64,000 nucleotides of DNA, from NCBI GenBank assembly GCA_022605955.1, contig JAKCOZ010000002.1, positions 70,846,783-70,910,782 on the forward strand, read 5' to 3'. Of the stretch, positions 29,701-41,500 are shown in pieces. The stretch is from Rallus limicola (Eukaryota; Chordata; Aves; Gruiformes; Rallidae). Each line of letters begins with the position of its first letter. Within the stretch, counting starts at the first letter, position 1. Below the pieces are notes generated by a model. It was not told the origin of the DNA. It saw only the letters and a program-made list of their open reading frames with translations, and did no database searches. The translations under genes and the position numbers were made by a program.

Positions 29701-32183
29701 GACATACGTAAAAATATGTTTCTCATAGGTATGAGATCAGGGTGGGTTTTTTTCCTCTATGGACACAAAGTTTGTATCTTGAACTTTCTGCTTGTTTTTA
29801 GAGGCCAAGGAAGAAAGAGGGGTTTTGAGTCAGAGTGGGTTTGAGTCAGAGTAGGTTCTTTGCCTTACTGGCTTGTGAATAGCAAGAACCAGACTTCTGT
29901 TGTCTCTGCAAGAATCAGAGAAAGAAGAAGCAGGAAAATACATCCTATTTTGTCACAAGGATTACTTCTCTGCAGACAAAGCCATATCGTCATCAACCTG
30001 GCCACTGCGATAGATACAACCTTCAGGACTTCTTTCCCAGATTGCACAGGAGCAGAGCAATATGAGATGCTGTTTGAATAACAAAAGCCTAGGAAACTGT
30101 TTAGTATTTCAAGAACAACCAGCTGTGCCAGAGTAGTTTTTCCTGTCATGAAATACCAAGTTAACTGTTATTTTGGGGGGTGGGGCAAATAATTGCTTTT
30201 TAAAAATACATTGCTTCTCCAGCATTGAAATTGCTAAGGCTTAGAGTCACAAGAGTGTTGCTGACTGTTGTGGGCTACAGTTATATAAGTATATTAATAC
30301 AACATCCTAACTGATTGCTACAGCTTCAGAAGTGTCATTATGGAAAAAAAACAGTAGCCTTGGGACTACGTGTCCAAGTATGGCCCAGGATAGACAAATT
30401 TGGTTTTGGGGGAGTAGAGTGCCTCTGCTTCAGGTCCAAAGAATGGCTGGTCTTACTGAAGAGATCAGGAGCTACAGCAGGGGATTTTGCCAGCACAGTT
30501 CAATGTTGATTCCCCTCAGAAGAGCTTACGGATGTCTTCTGTCTGCTGACACGCAATCTTAGTTGCTGAAGTCAACATATGATGAGCAGATACTTACTCT
30601 GGGAGTCTGGTGGGCTGAGAGGACTGCCTAATTGCAGCAGAGCTTTGGAAACTTTCCTGTCTTGCCTCCTTCCACTGTCCTTGGGCACCTGTCACCTTTC
30701 TAATAGGCATTCAGCATCACTGCCCAGAGCTATCCAATTCCGTTCTCTATCCTTTATCAACTTCCCTTTCCTTGAAAGGGAATGGAGACCTTTATTTTAT
30801 AAAATCCTCTTTGAAGACATGAGTGTATTTGGGGAGCTGTTGCAGAAATAAGGAGAAAATGTTTCTGCACACAGATCTCTCTCATACCTTTCATCTCTTT
30901 CAAGCAATCTCATATCAGGTTTGGGGTTCTCTTCTGACTTTTTGTTCTAGGATCAAACAGTGTTAAATGAGCTATCCATCTTGATGCAGACTCATTGCTG
31001 TCAGTGGATTGGACTACTGTGAATAGAAGTTCCCTTTACTGTCTAGGAAACTGATACAGAGGGAGGAACCTACCAGCAGAACACCTTTGTCTAAGTGAAA
31101 AAGATTCTTTAGTTCTGGGGAGGCTTCCACTTCATAAATCATGAGCAGTGTATAGATATTTATGGCATGAGTTACAAATACATTGAGGAGATAGCAGATG
31201 GTGTCGCTTAATTCTTACCAAGCGCCTTGTCATCAACAATACAATTGAAACATGACAGAACTTGTACATTAATGTTATCTCCTTGAGATATTATATTTTG
31301 GGGGATGCCCATATCCTGCCTCCCAAGAAAATGCTTTGGACCCTTAGTTATAATTTTTTTGATTTGGGAAACAGGCTCACTGCTACTCATCCTAGCAGGA
31401 ACCTGTCACAGGCCAAAGAAGCACTGTGCCCACCTGCTGGCCTCCAAGCCCTAGCTGGTCACCAAATCTGAGCTGGTGTGCAAGAGCCGATCGCACCACA
31501 CATTGTGACATGCACTAAGAATATTGCAGAACTGCACTTGGCATGGGATGAGCAGCTTGTCAGGGAGAGTTGTATGAGATTTTGTGTGAAGATAATTAGT
31601 TCTGGGAAACTTAACTGGTGTGGGAGGGAGCAGAAACACTATTTTAATCTGCTTTCAGAATTCTAAAAGCAAAGTCTCGGTATTTGAAGGCAAAAGGAGA
31701 TTGCTTTGGCTCTGTCAGAGTGCTGTATTTTAAAGCTTTTTCTATTTATAGCCTTAGTGTTGGAGTTCTAGATCTTAACAATATTTATGTTGCTGTTGAT
31801 CCTTATCTTAAGTGTCCTTATGATATATGAGATAATAGATGTCTCTTCTGGTTCTGTTTTAGAAATGATTAAGAAGTGGCCATTAGCAGATAAATAGAAA
31901 CAACTTCTATTTTATTTTTTTGCCCAGCAATGTTGTAAACCTAAAGATAGTGGATATATTTCCCTGGGGAAAGAAGCTCTGAATATAAAATTAGTGGTAC
32001 TGAATCCCTGGTTTTTTTTCCTGGGAGAAAAAGCACATGCCAGTTCATTTAATGTCACAGAAGAGTGTAAACACATTAATTAATAAGTGTGATTAATGTT
32101 CTTGATACAAGTAAGTTTTTTCGTTGTTTTTCACCAGTGTCTGTGCTACCTTTTATGTACTGTAGTGATTTCTTTTATTTCAG
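5769..32183. other. Gene-poor region upstream of the first SLC7A2 coding exon
   Basis: Twenty-six kilobases without a supported coding exon. It must contain, or be flanked by, the non-coding leader exon(s) and promoter(s) of SLC7A2, because the first coding exon begins at a splice acceptor. Slightly more GC-rich patches occur at about 9600-9760, 26200-26340 (pyrimidine tract of CCTCCCTGC type, then a CCAAT at 26269) and 28260-28330 (several CpGs). None is a proper CpG island. Longer open frames at 6901-7218 (+), 8869-9324 (-) and 28030-28467 (-) show no known protein and fit chance. Confidence 0.55.
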
Positions 32184-32574
32184 AGCTCTACATCCACTAT
32201 GTTGCCCTGTGGACCAGCTTTGTCCTTCATCCGGTGTCTGGTGCGGAAGAAGAATGTCAGTGGTGAAAGTCCTGAGGACTCCAAGCTGTGCCGGTGCTTA
32301 TCGACAGTGGACCTTATAGCCCTGGGCGTAGGAAGTACCCTTGGTGCTGGTGTCTACGTCCTTGCTGGAGAAGTAGCCAAATCTGACTCTGGACCTAGCA
32401 TTGTTGTTTCTTTCCTCATTGCTGCGCTGGCATCTGTGATGGCAGGTCTCTGCTATGCTGAGTTTGGTGCTCGCGTTCCCAAGACTGGTTCTGCGTATCT
32501 GTACACCTACGTAACTGTTGGTGAACTGTGGGCTTTTATCACTGGTTGGAATCTCATTTTATCATATGTTATAG
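32184..32574 (+). CDS. SLC7A2: SLC7A2 first coding exon (residues 1-126)
   Basis: The exon follows a T-rich tract ending TTTCAG at 32183 and starts with 15 nt of 5' UTR. The ATG at 32199 has A at -3, and the protein begins [10 protein letters not shown]. The exon ends at 32574 before the donor GTAAGC, in phase 1 inside the Gly126 codon. It encodes the cytoplasmic N-terminus, membrane segments 1 to 3 (about residues 38-60, 66-88 and 106-125) and the invariant [15 protein letters not shown] loop. Because an acceptor lies immediately upstream, transcription must begin in one or more non-coding exons further 5'. Mouse Cat2 is known to use several promoters with different leader exons. Confidence 0.95.
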
Positions 32575-35500
32575 GTAAGCTAAAGGACAAACAGGGAGGT
32601 GGTTGAGTAACCTTCCATGGATGTGTTTAAAAAAGGGTAGATGAGGTACTTAGGGATATGGTTGAGCATGGGATGGGAACAGTTGGACTTGATGACTTTA
32701 AAGGTCTTTTCCAACCTTGTGATTCTGTCTCAATGGTTTCTCAGCAGATACACGATACGGATTTGGCTCTGTCTTTTTTTCCTGTCTCTATTCTTAGCTG
32801 CTATTGCTTTTTACTCCTGCTGAGGTGAAATAATCAAAGTAATTTGATTAGGTTATTTCCTCCTGTGCATCACCACAGCTTTTTTTGCAATCTGCCTTTA
32901 TAAGCAGTGTGTCTTCAGCAGCATGAACTGCTGCTGAATTTCCTTGGAAATTGTGTGAGACAGTTCAGTGATGATGCACAGGAATAAACAGGAATTCATT
33001 GCTGCCTTTGCAAGAATAATTTCAGTAAAATCAACAACCATTTTTTTCTCTGAATATGCACAGCAGGGACGTTTTAGAGGCACCACGTCACTCTAGTACC
33101 TTGCTTCAAGGAAGTCACGATGCTTAAGCATTGATTTATTACTATAACCTCATGCTAAATCAATAGTGTCCTGTCAGGTTATCTCATAAAACACAAATTT
33201 GACCAGATCTGAATAAAATCAATGCTTACATGGCAGATATTCAAATAACTATTTCAGTGCTTTAGTAGAGCTGTTATTTTTTTGATCTAAAAATGTTTTC
33301 TTCCAGAGGTATGTGCTCTAAGCAACCATTCTATTGTATATAAGCACACCTAGCTGTGTATGTATACTGACCTACAGGATTGTTGCCCAAATTGCTACAA
33401 AGTCAATATGCCTGAGTGTTGTAGAGAAATGTGTTTAACAATAGGAGAGTCTTGGTTAGCCATAGCCCCTACACTCTTTTCCAGAGCGAGTATTAATCTT
33501 GTAAGTACTATAGCAGTAATCTTGCTAGTAATTTTTGCTTTCCATCCAGGTGGACAAACTTGCTTTCACATTCTTTCTTAAACTGCTTTCTTATACTGCT
33601 TTATGTTGTTTAACATATGCTATATGGTAACTTTAGAGATAAGTATCTTCCAGAATGATATCAGATATAAATGGCACAGATATTATTTATTCAACAATTT
33701 GGGAACTAATGAGGTACAAAGTTGTGTGTTTCAGTTCTAGAATAGTATGTTAGCATTTAACTAAGCAGAAAACTTCCAAAATGTTACAGTTCCCTCAGCA
33801 AAACAAAATCAGTTTTAACACAAATCTGCTGTTTTAAATGCAAGGATCAACGTGCTTAGTTTTATTTCTTTTCCAGTAGAAGGAACTGTATCCCATTGTA
33901 CGTATGCAAACCTCTAAACCTGCATGTATTTTATGAAGGTACATCAAGTGTAGCAAGAGCCTGGAGTGGCACCTTTGATGAACTTCTTGGAAAACAGATC
34001 GGTCACTTCTTCAAAACCTACTTTAGAATGAATTACTCTGGGCTAGCAGAGTATCCTGACTTCTTTGCTGTATTTCTTATATTACTTTTATCAGGTAAGA
34101 CAATACATGGTGGTTGTGATGTCACAGTGTTTCTTAGAGATAAAAATTCTAAATCACCTTTTGTGTTATACCAGAACTTCTTCAATAATATTTAACAAGT
34201 TCAGATGCACATTTGTGTATTGGCACAATAACTCTGGGAATTAAATACATATAATCAATTTGTCATGTTACAGCTGAGATGTGAAGCAATCACTTGTCAG
34301 TACTTTTTTTTTATATATAAAACCCATGATACAGATGGATGATAACAGGAAAATTATATTTCTGTGTGTCTTTTATGACTTTGTCACTGTTAAGTGCTTT
34401 CAGAGGAACCCCGAAGCTGAGATTTGTACTTTGGAGGTGTGATGTGCTCTCCTTAATTCACATATTGTGCACTTAGTGGGTATTTGTAAGGGTGATTTTT
34501 TTTTTTTTCCCTCTAAATTGTTTAACTTAGTATAAAATAAATTCACCTTTTTAGGTCTTAAATAAAGAGTTGTTTAACCTAGAACTTGTTTGGCTTAAAG
34601 GGCACTCCAAGGCACTGGTGTGGCCCAATAGACTGGTATGAGACCTGAGTAAACCTTTCTGTCTGCTCAGTTCTGTTTCTCTCACCAGCTTTATGAGGGA
34701 TCAGAAAGTTAAAAAAGAATACTGCAACTTATTAGCCTGTTTGTATTTAACAATTGCTTTTCACATGGAAGTGTCCAAAGTGCACACTTTATCTTCAGCC
34801 AATACCAGTATGCAGTACAAGTCTCTCTTACCCACATCTTCAATATTTGCCATGTTCAGTCTCTCTTTAGATCAAACAAAAGCAGGACCTTTTCTTCTCT
34901 GGGAAGTGAAAGTGGAAGGCGAATTTCTCTTGCGCTCATGACGCAAATTACCTCTCCAGGTCTCTGTGGTCAGCAGCCAAAGCACCAGTGAACCAACTGG
35001 GTGGAATTCAGCTCTGCTGAGAGGAGGGACAGTGGGCATGGCTCGGGGCTGTGCAGGCTGAGCATGTTGCAGTAATGGGATTCTGAGCTGCACAAAGCTG
35101 AATCATAGGAGTAGCAGATGATGGTTTTACAGAAAACATTACGTGTTAAGCACAAGGAAAAATACACAGAAATCTGGTTGGGTGAAGTTACTTTTTTCCC
35201 TACAGAAAGGACTTAAAAAATATCCGTACTGTGTTTCACACTGAGACACTGCCTTCTTGGGAAGAACTGAGGTAAAGAAAGCATACACCTGTTTCCAATA
35301 AAAACACCACTGGTGAAGAAAACAGCTCATATCACTTCTCTGTTATGATAAGATAACAAATGTCTCATTAGAGGAGTAAGAAATTTTTTTTAGACTTTAT
35401 CTTGAGAGGCTTAAAATTTTCAGGCTTAATCTCTAAATAATGAGGGAAATTTCGTGTGTGTGTGGTATTAGTGGAAACACTTGGAGTGCAAAGAACCTGT

Positions 35501-38500
35501 AGAGGCTTTCCCATTGCATTTAATTTTTCCCTGATCATCACGGTGCCTGCTCTTCCTTTAAACTGTTAGTACACTTGTAGTTGTTACAAATCTAATGACA
35601 CAGTAGGATCCTGATGGAATCACTTCCAGAATATGTAAATGCCCTACTCTGCAGCCTCAAGCGTGTCTGTATCAGGCTGTTTTCTGGAATCTCTGCATCA
35701 GTATTTAGGAACAGGAGGCGTGCACTTCTCATAAAGGTTTTATTAATGAGCTAGGAAATGTGACTCTTACTCTGCAGTGGATATGCCCTAAAGATCTTAA
35801 CAATGAAGAGAGTACATTATTAATCTAATAGTTTTGCTTATTTTATTAACCTAATGAGTAATTGTTCTGTAAGGAATAAGTTCTACCAACCTGTTTCTAC
35901 TAAGCATAGAATAACTGCATCTGGTTTTGCTCCATTGCATATAATAGAGATATGAATTGGACTCTCAGAAAAGCAGTAACACTTAGTCAAAATGCTTTTA
36001 CAAACTTCAAGAATACGATAAAAGAAGCTTTCTGTTTCTTTGGTTTCCAATACACTCACCTATTGCCATGCTGTCAAAGTGTCTAGTAAATTTTGCTACC
36101 ACTTTCTAAATGTATAAAATCCAGTCCTGGTTTTTAGTGTTAATCACAGTACTTATACATTTATATATATATATATATTTTTTTTTAATATAATTAGTTT
36201 GATGGGGCCATTCACATCTATAAAATATTTTTATCTTTTAGGTCTTTTATCCTTTGGAGTAAAAGAATCTGCGTGGGTGAATAAAATTTTCACTGCTATT
36301 AACATCTTGGTCCTACTCTTCGTTATGATTTCTGGTTTTGTGAAAGGAGATCCTGACAACTGGAAAATAAGTGAAGAATATCTCATAAACTATACTGGAG
36401 TAACAGAGTAATTTATTTTTTTCAAAATCTATTTTTACTTGCTCAATTTCCAAGCAATTTTCTGTTATACTTGATTTAGTGCTATTGCATGCAATATATT
36501 GAGTAGTAGCTCTGTTGCTGGGAATGATAAACTTTTAATTCCCTTAAAAATATTTTAATTTTTTCTAATTTGTAGTTTTCTTTACAAAATACTCTTATTT
36601 CAGTACTGTGGTCCATGGCCATTTGAGAGGTTTCTGGCTTCTCTCCTTAAGCCATGCACTAACTGCAGTGAGTATGACATTAGTGTATGAATAGGTCTTG
36701 CCAAAAGCTGCAAAGTGAGTAAGATGATAGTTACTTGATCCTTCCATTTACTGTTATTTTTTTCTTTCTTACAAGCTTTGATATAAAAATGTCTTCTTGT
36801 ACAGTTTTGTAAAGCAGAACCCTGTCCTGACAAAAGTATTTTAACATGTTTTACCAGAGTGATAGGAAGGAGGATGCATGTGTTTGTCCTACCAATTATT
36901 AAAAAAAAAAAAGAAAAAGAAATGAAAAATAAGTTATTTTTCTGCTGTATTTTTGTTCTTCGTAGGAATTTGTCATCTTATGAGAATGTGACAAGCATAT
37001 ATGGGAGTGGTGGCTTTATGCCATATGGTTTCACAGGAACGTTGGCTGGTGCTGCAACCTGTTTTTATGCTTTTGTAGGATTTGACTGCATTGCAACAAC
37101 TGGTATAGTATTTACATGCACCTGTGTATATGTATAAGTACATATGTATGACATGGTCTTTTTGTAAAATGCCACACAAACAACATAACAACCTGTCTAC
37201 TGTTCTTCCTTTGCTTTTCCTTAACCTCCTTCAGCCTCCATAGAATTCCTGAATGTGGCTGCCTTTCTGTGAGGAAGGGGGGAGCTTTTACTTATTTTAT
37301 TCCTGTTCTATATAAATTAATAGTCTATTTAAGACTGGGGAGAAAAATTATTTTTTCTACCTGAATCATGTTATACAGTGGTTTACTTTTACAGTTCTTT
37401 GAGACAAGGTCTCTCTGCTAAAGACTGGCTTCTGTATGTCTGATAGGGAATGAGTACAATTTGTAAATTGTAGGAAAGTAACTGGATATGGTGGGCTTTG
37501 AGTACTTTAAATAGAGAATGTTTTTATGTTCTTCAGTTCTATTTTTTAATGCTATTTCTGGCAACAAAGTACTGAGTTATGTTCTGTGCCACTGAGCTTA
37601 TTTTATACAGATTCTTAAAACTTCTATTACAAATACGATTCCCATGGCTTAGATGAACAAATGATTTGTGTGTAATGTTATCTTTTAAAGCTGAAGGTGG
37701 TAATGAGTAAAAATTTTTGGTTGGGTGTTGTTTGTTTTTTTTCCTTTTTTCAGGAGAAGAGGTCAAGAATCCTCAGAAAGCCATACCCATTGGAATTGTG
37801 GTATCCCTGCTTGTCTGCTTCATGGCCTATTTTGGGGTTTCAGCTGCACTGACACTTATGATGCCATACTACCTACTAGATGAGAAAAGTCCTCTGCCAG
37901 TAGCATTTGAATACGTTGGATGGGGTCCTGCGAAATACGTTGTAGCAGTGGGATCCCTCTGTGCTTTGTCTACAAGGTAAAGACATTGAAATACTCATTT
38001 TATTGGGAAAGGCTGATGGATAATATATGACATTTAAGTATATGTCTGTGCATTCATTTTGAAAGCTCAGTTCATGCAAAGGATTAGCGATAAGTATTAT
38101 AAGCATGTCTTAGACTTAAGCAGGTCTTGATCACAGTAGGTACATTACTTTATGTTCCTTTTTAAACTGTACCATTATTGACCTCTACCTCTTTGGCTTA
38201 TTACCCATAAGTTTTTCTATTAAAAATATATTTTCAGACAAACGACCTGCAAGTTATCTTTGTTAACTGATAAAATAAACCTCACCCATTTTGTCCTTTC
38301 TTGCTGTCCACTTCCAATGATTCAGCAGCTTTATGGGCTCTGTGTATTTGCAGGCAAAATTGAAGAGATGATTAACTAGCTCCACTCCTCATCTTCGTTG
38401 CCTGTCTCTGTTTTCCTCCAGTAGCCAGTCTGTCCTCTGACATCATCCCTTCCTGTGGTTGCTGTGTGGGTATTTGAGATGTAGATTATAGCTGTGAAAA

Positions 38501-41500
38501 TATAATTTATTCCCCTTTGTGAAACTATGGATATAACCTGAACATAATGTGCTACTTTGATTAAAAAGGATCAGGGAGGGCATAAGATATGTTAGTATGT
38601 GTCCATATATATTATACCCCAATTGTAATCTGGTATAAGCACTTTGAAGCAATTTTCTAGCCTATGATACTTGGATTTAGGGATAGAAAAATGTTGATGC
38701 CAGTCCTTGACCAGAGCTTACATAGGTAAGGGGTCATTCCTATGAGCTTCAGTGGTAAAAGTACTGCCTGCCTTTCCACAAAGGAAAACGACATGCCATG
38801 CCTGCTGAAGCACTAATGCTAACTGCACTCCAAAATACCCCTGTAAGCATTAGCCTGAAGATGATGGGCATGCTGACTGTGGACAGTGGATTAAAGAAAG
38901 GGAGTATTTTGATGTAGGAAGGAATTAGAAAAGGAAATAGATCCAGTTTGGAGGGTTTTACTTAATTTTTCCTCTATGCTGGTAAATAGTAAAAATGATA
39001 TATAAGCAGAGACTAGATTAAATAATGAAACTGAGGTGGTGAAACACTTTTTTCAGAAATGTGAACTTTTGATCTCTCTTTTTTGCGGATTCTGAAGAAT
39101 TATATTTATACAGAGAGGCTAATGTTTCAGTCTGTTCACTGATGTCAGTTAAGAACAATATAAAGGAAATTGTCTCATATTCCTCAGTTTAGAGGTATAA
39201 TTTAAAAATAATGGGATCGATGTCTTTTGATTCTTATAGTTACCTCTTATTGTGAACTTGTTTCCTCAGATTACAGAGGATTAATATTTCTTTTATTTAT
39301 GTAAATGTACTTAAAGAGGGGTAGGATACATAACTTTTACAAAGCACAACAAAAAACTTGTCAGTGGATTTTAAAAGTATCTGTATATGAAAAAAAAATT
39401 GTCACACTGATTTAGGGAACTTCTTTTTTTTTTTTGAAGGGACATTAATAAATCAAAATCAGTTCAGGTGTAATGAAACTTCTCTCGTGTATCTTAAAGC
39501 TTGTGTCTCACAAGCATTACTGGAGGTACTTAGTATCTGTGGTACCTAAAAGTTGTGCCTTGCCTAAGTGACATAGTCAATTCCCTAAAGTAAGAAAGGC
39601 AACTGTTGACCTGGTTAAAAACTAGTATGCTTGCTGCAGAGATTACACTGGCTATGATTCTGCCTTTAGTCCTTCCAATGTTTTTGGTTTTCTGAAGTAC
39701 AATTATTTTGCTTTGAGAGAAAGAAACCACCTAATTTAAGATGTATGTTTAAAAAGAGCTTTGAGATATCAACAGTTTAAAAGCTTTTTGTGTTCTGCTT
39801 ATAACAAAAATAAATTAATTAGCTTTACTTCTTCCAAAAAAAGAAACAATCTAATTGAAGCTTGGCTAAGAGGTGCTTTAATCAAAAGAAATAATGTACC
39901 CAAGTATAACACTGAGGTGCTTACTTTGAATTACTGTTAATCAGCAGCCTCATGTGGAAATGTAGAGTGTAAAAGATGCTGCTAATGCGTATTGATTTGC
40001 TGCTGCTGACTGACAGACAGGAATATGAAAGCTTAATTGCATAGTTAGTGTCACCTGGAATATGTTCCTGGTCCACTAACACCCAAGTACTACAGTGAAG
40101 GCAAGAGTTATTTTCCTAATCTGAATTCTATCTGATGAAGCAATTCCATTTCCTAAACTAATTAAAAAAACCCCCAACAAACAACAAGAAACAAACCAAA
40201 CAAAACCAATCAACATTAGAGGGAAAAAGAAATTTTTGTCTGTCTGATCTGTAGTATCTTGGGGCTATGAGCTTTCTGGTGTTGTCTTACAATCATCAAT
40301 TTGGGTTTTATTTATGTCATTAATTAACATCATTTATCTTGTCTATGATACAATTCTGCATGAACTGTTTTTGCCATGTTGCATGTGTTTGCTTTTTACT
40401 CAGTATTCTTGGATCCATTTTCCCAATGCCACGTGTAATCTATGCTATGGCGAAGGATGGGTTGCTTTTCAAATGTCTAGCTCAAATCAATTCCAAAACA
40501 AGGACCCCACTACTTGCTACTCTGTCTTCTGGTGCAGTGGCAGGTGAGACTAAGAGTTGATCCTTGTAAAGAAAGGTGCACTGCTAAACACATTGCATAT
40601 ATGGAAATAAACCACTGTTGTGCAGCTTTGATTTGCTTTGGACTGAAATGATCGCTTCTGATTGTCACCAGGTAAAGTAGGCTATAAGTAAAACTTTATC
40701 ACAGATTTTGTATTTGTTGATTAATCTCAAGTGCTTTCAAAGCGTAGGTTCAAAACAGACATCAACCCAAAAACCAAGAACATCAGTCAACCAACCAAAA
40801 AAAACCCCAAGAGCAGCAACACAGAGCCTAAACCAAAACTACACCTAAACCCATTAACTCCTCTAAGCTTTCTTTTTATGTAGTTGGGTTTACCAGGAAG
40901 CATTGTGCTTTTAATAACCTGTATTTGAACTATACATTTTTCTGTTCTAGTCTTCTCGGCTCTATGTTCCCTTTGCCCCGAATTCTGTTTGCCATGGCAC
41001 GCGATGGTTTACTCTTTAGTTTTCTTGCCAAAGTGAGTAAGAGGCTGGCACCAGTTTCTGCCACCTTGACAGCAGGGGTCATCTCTGGTAAGCTCTCAAA
41101 GCCCGTGTTACTTAAAACTGAGATTTAAACACCCTGTGCACGTGCATGGTACTTGACATTTTTGAAAAGGGCTGCTTGTTAACTTCCCTTGCATGTACAA
41201 TGGGAATAAAATTACTGAGTAATCAGAGGGTATAAGAAATCCAGATCATGCCAATCATGGTGGTGGTGGTGTCCTTAATATCACAGAATTCATTTTTTAA
41301 TTTTTTTTTTTTTAATACTGACCTCTCATATTATGAATAGGCTTGTTACTTAATCTGGGTCCCATATGCTCACGCTCTTCTTACAGGGTTTATTTGTCTG
41401 ATGTTCACCTATATATTCAACTCACAATTTTTATAATGAGACATGAGAAAAAATTCTAAATTTGCAGCAAGATTACCTTCTGTGTAAAATACAGCTTTTA

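Noticed and set aside
36408..36411. Apparent stop codon truncating SLC7A2 after GVTE
   Set aside because: The TAA lies inside the donor GTAATT; splicing at 36407 removes it and exon 4 restores the frame, so the gene is not broken here.
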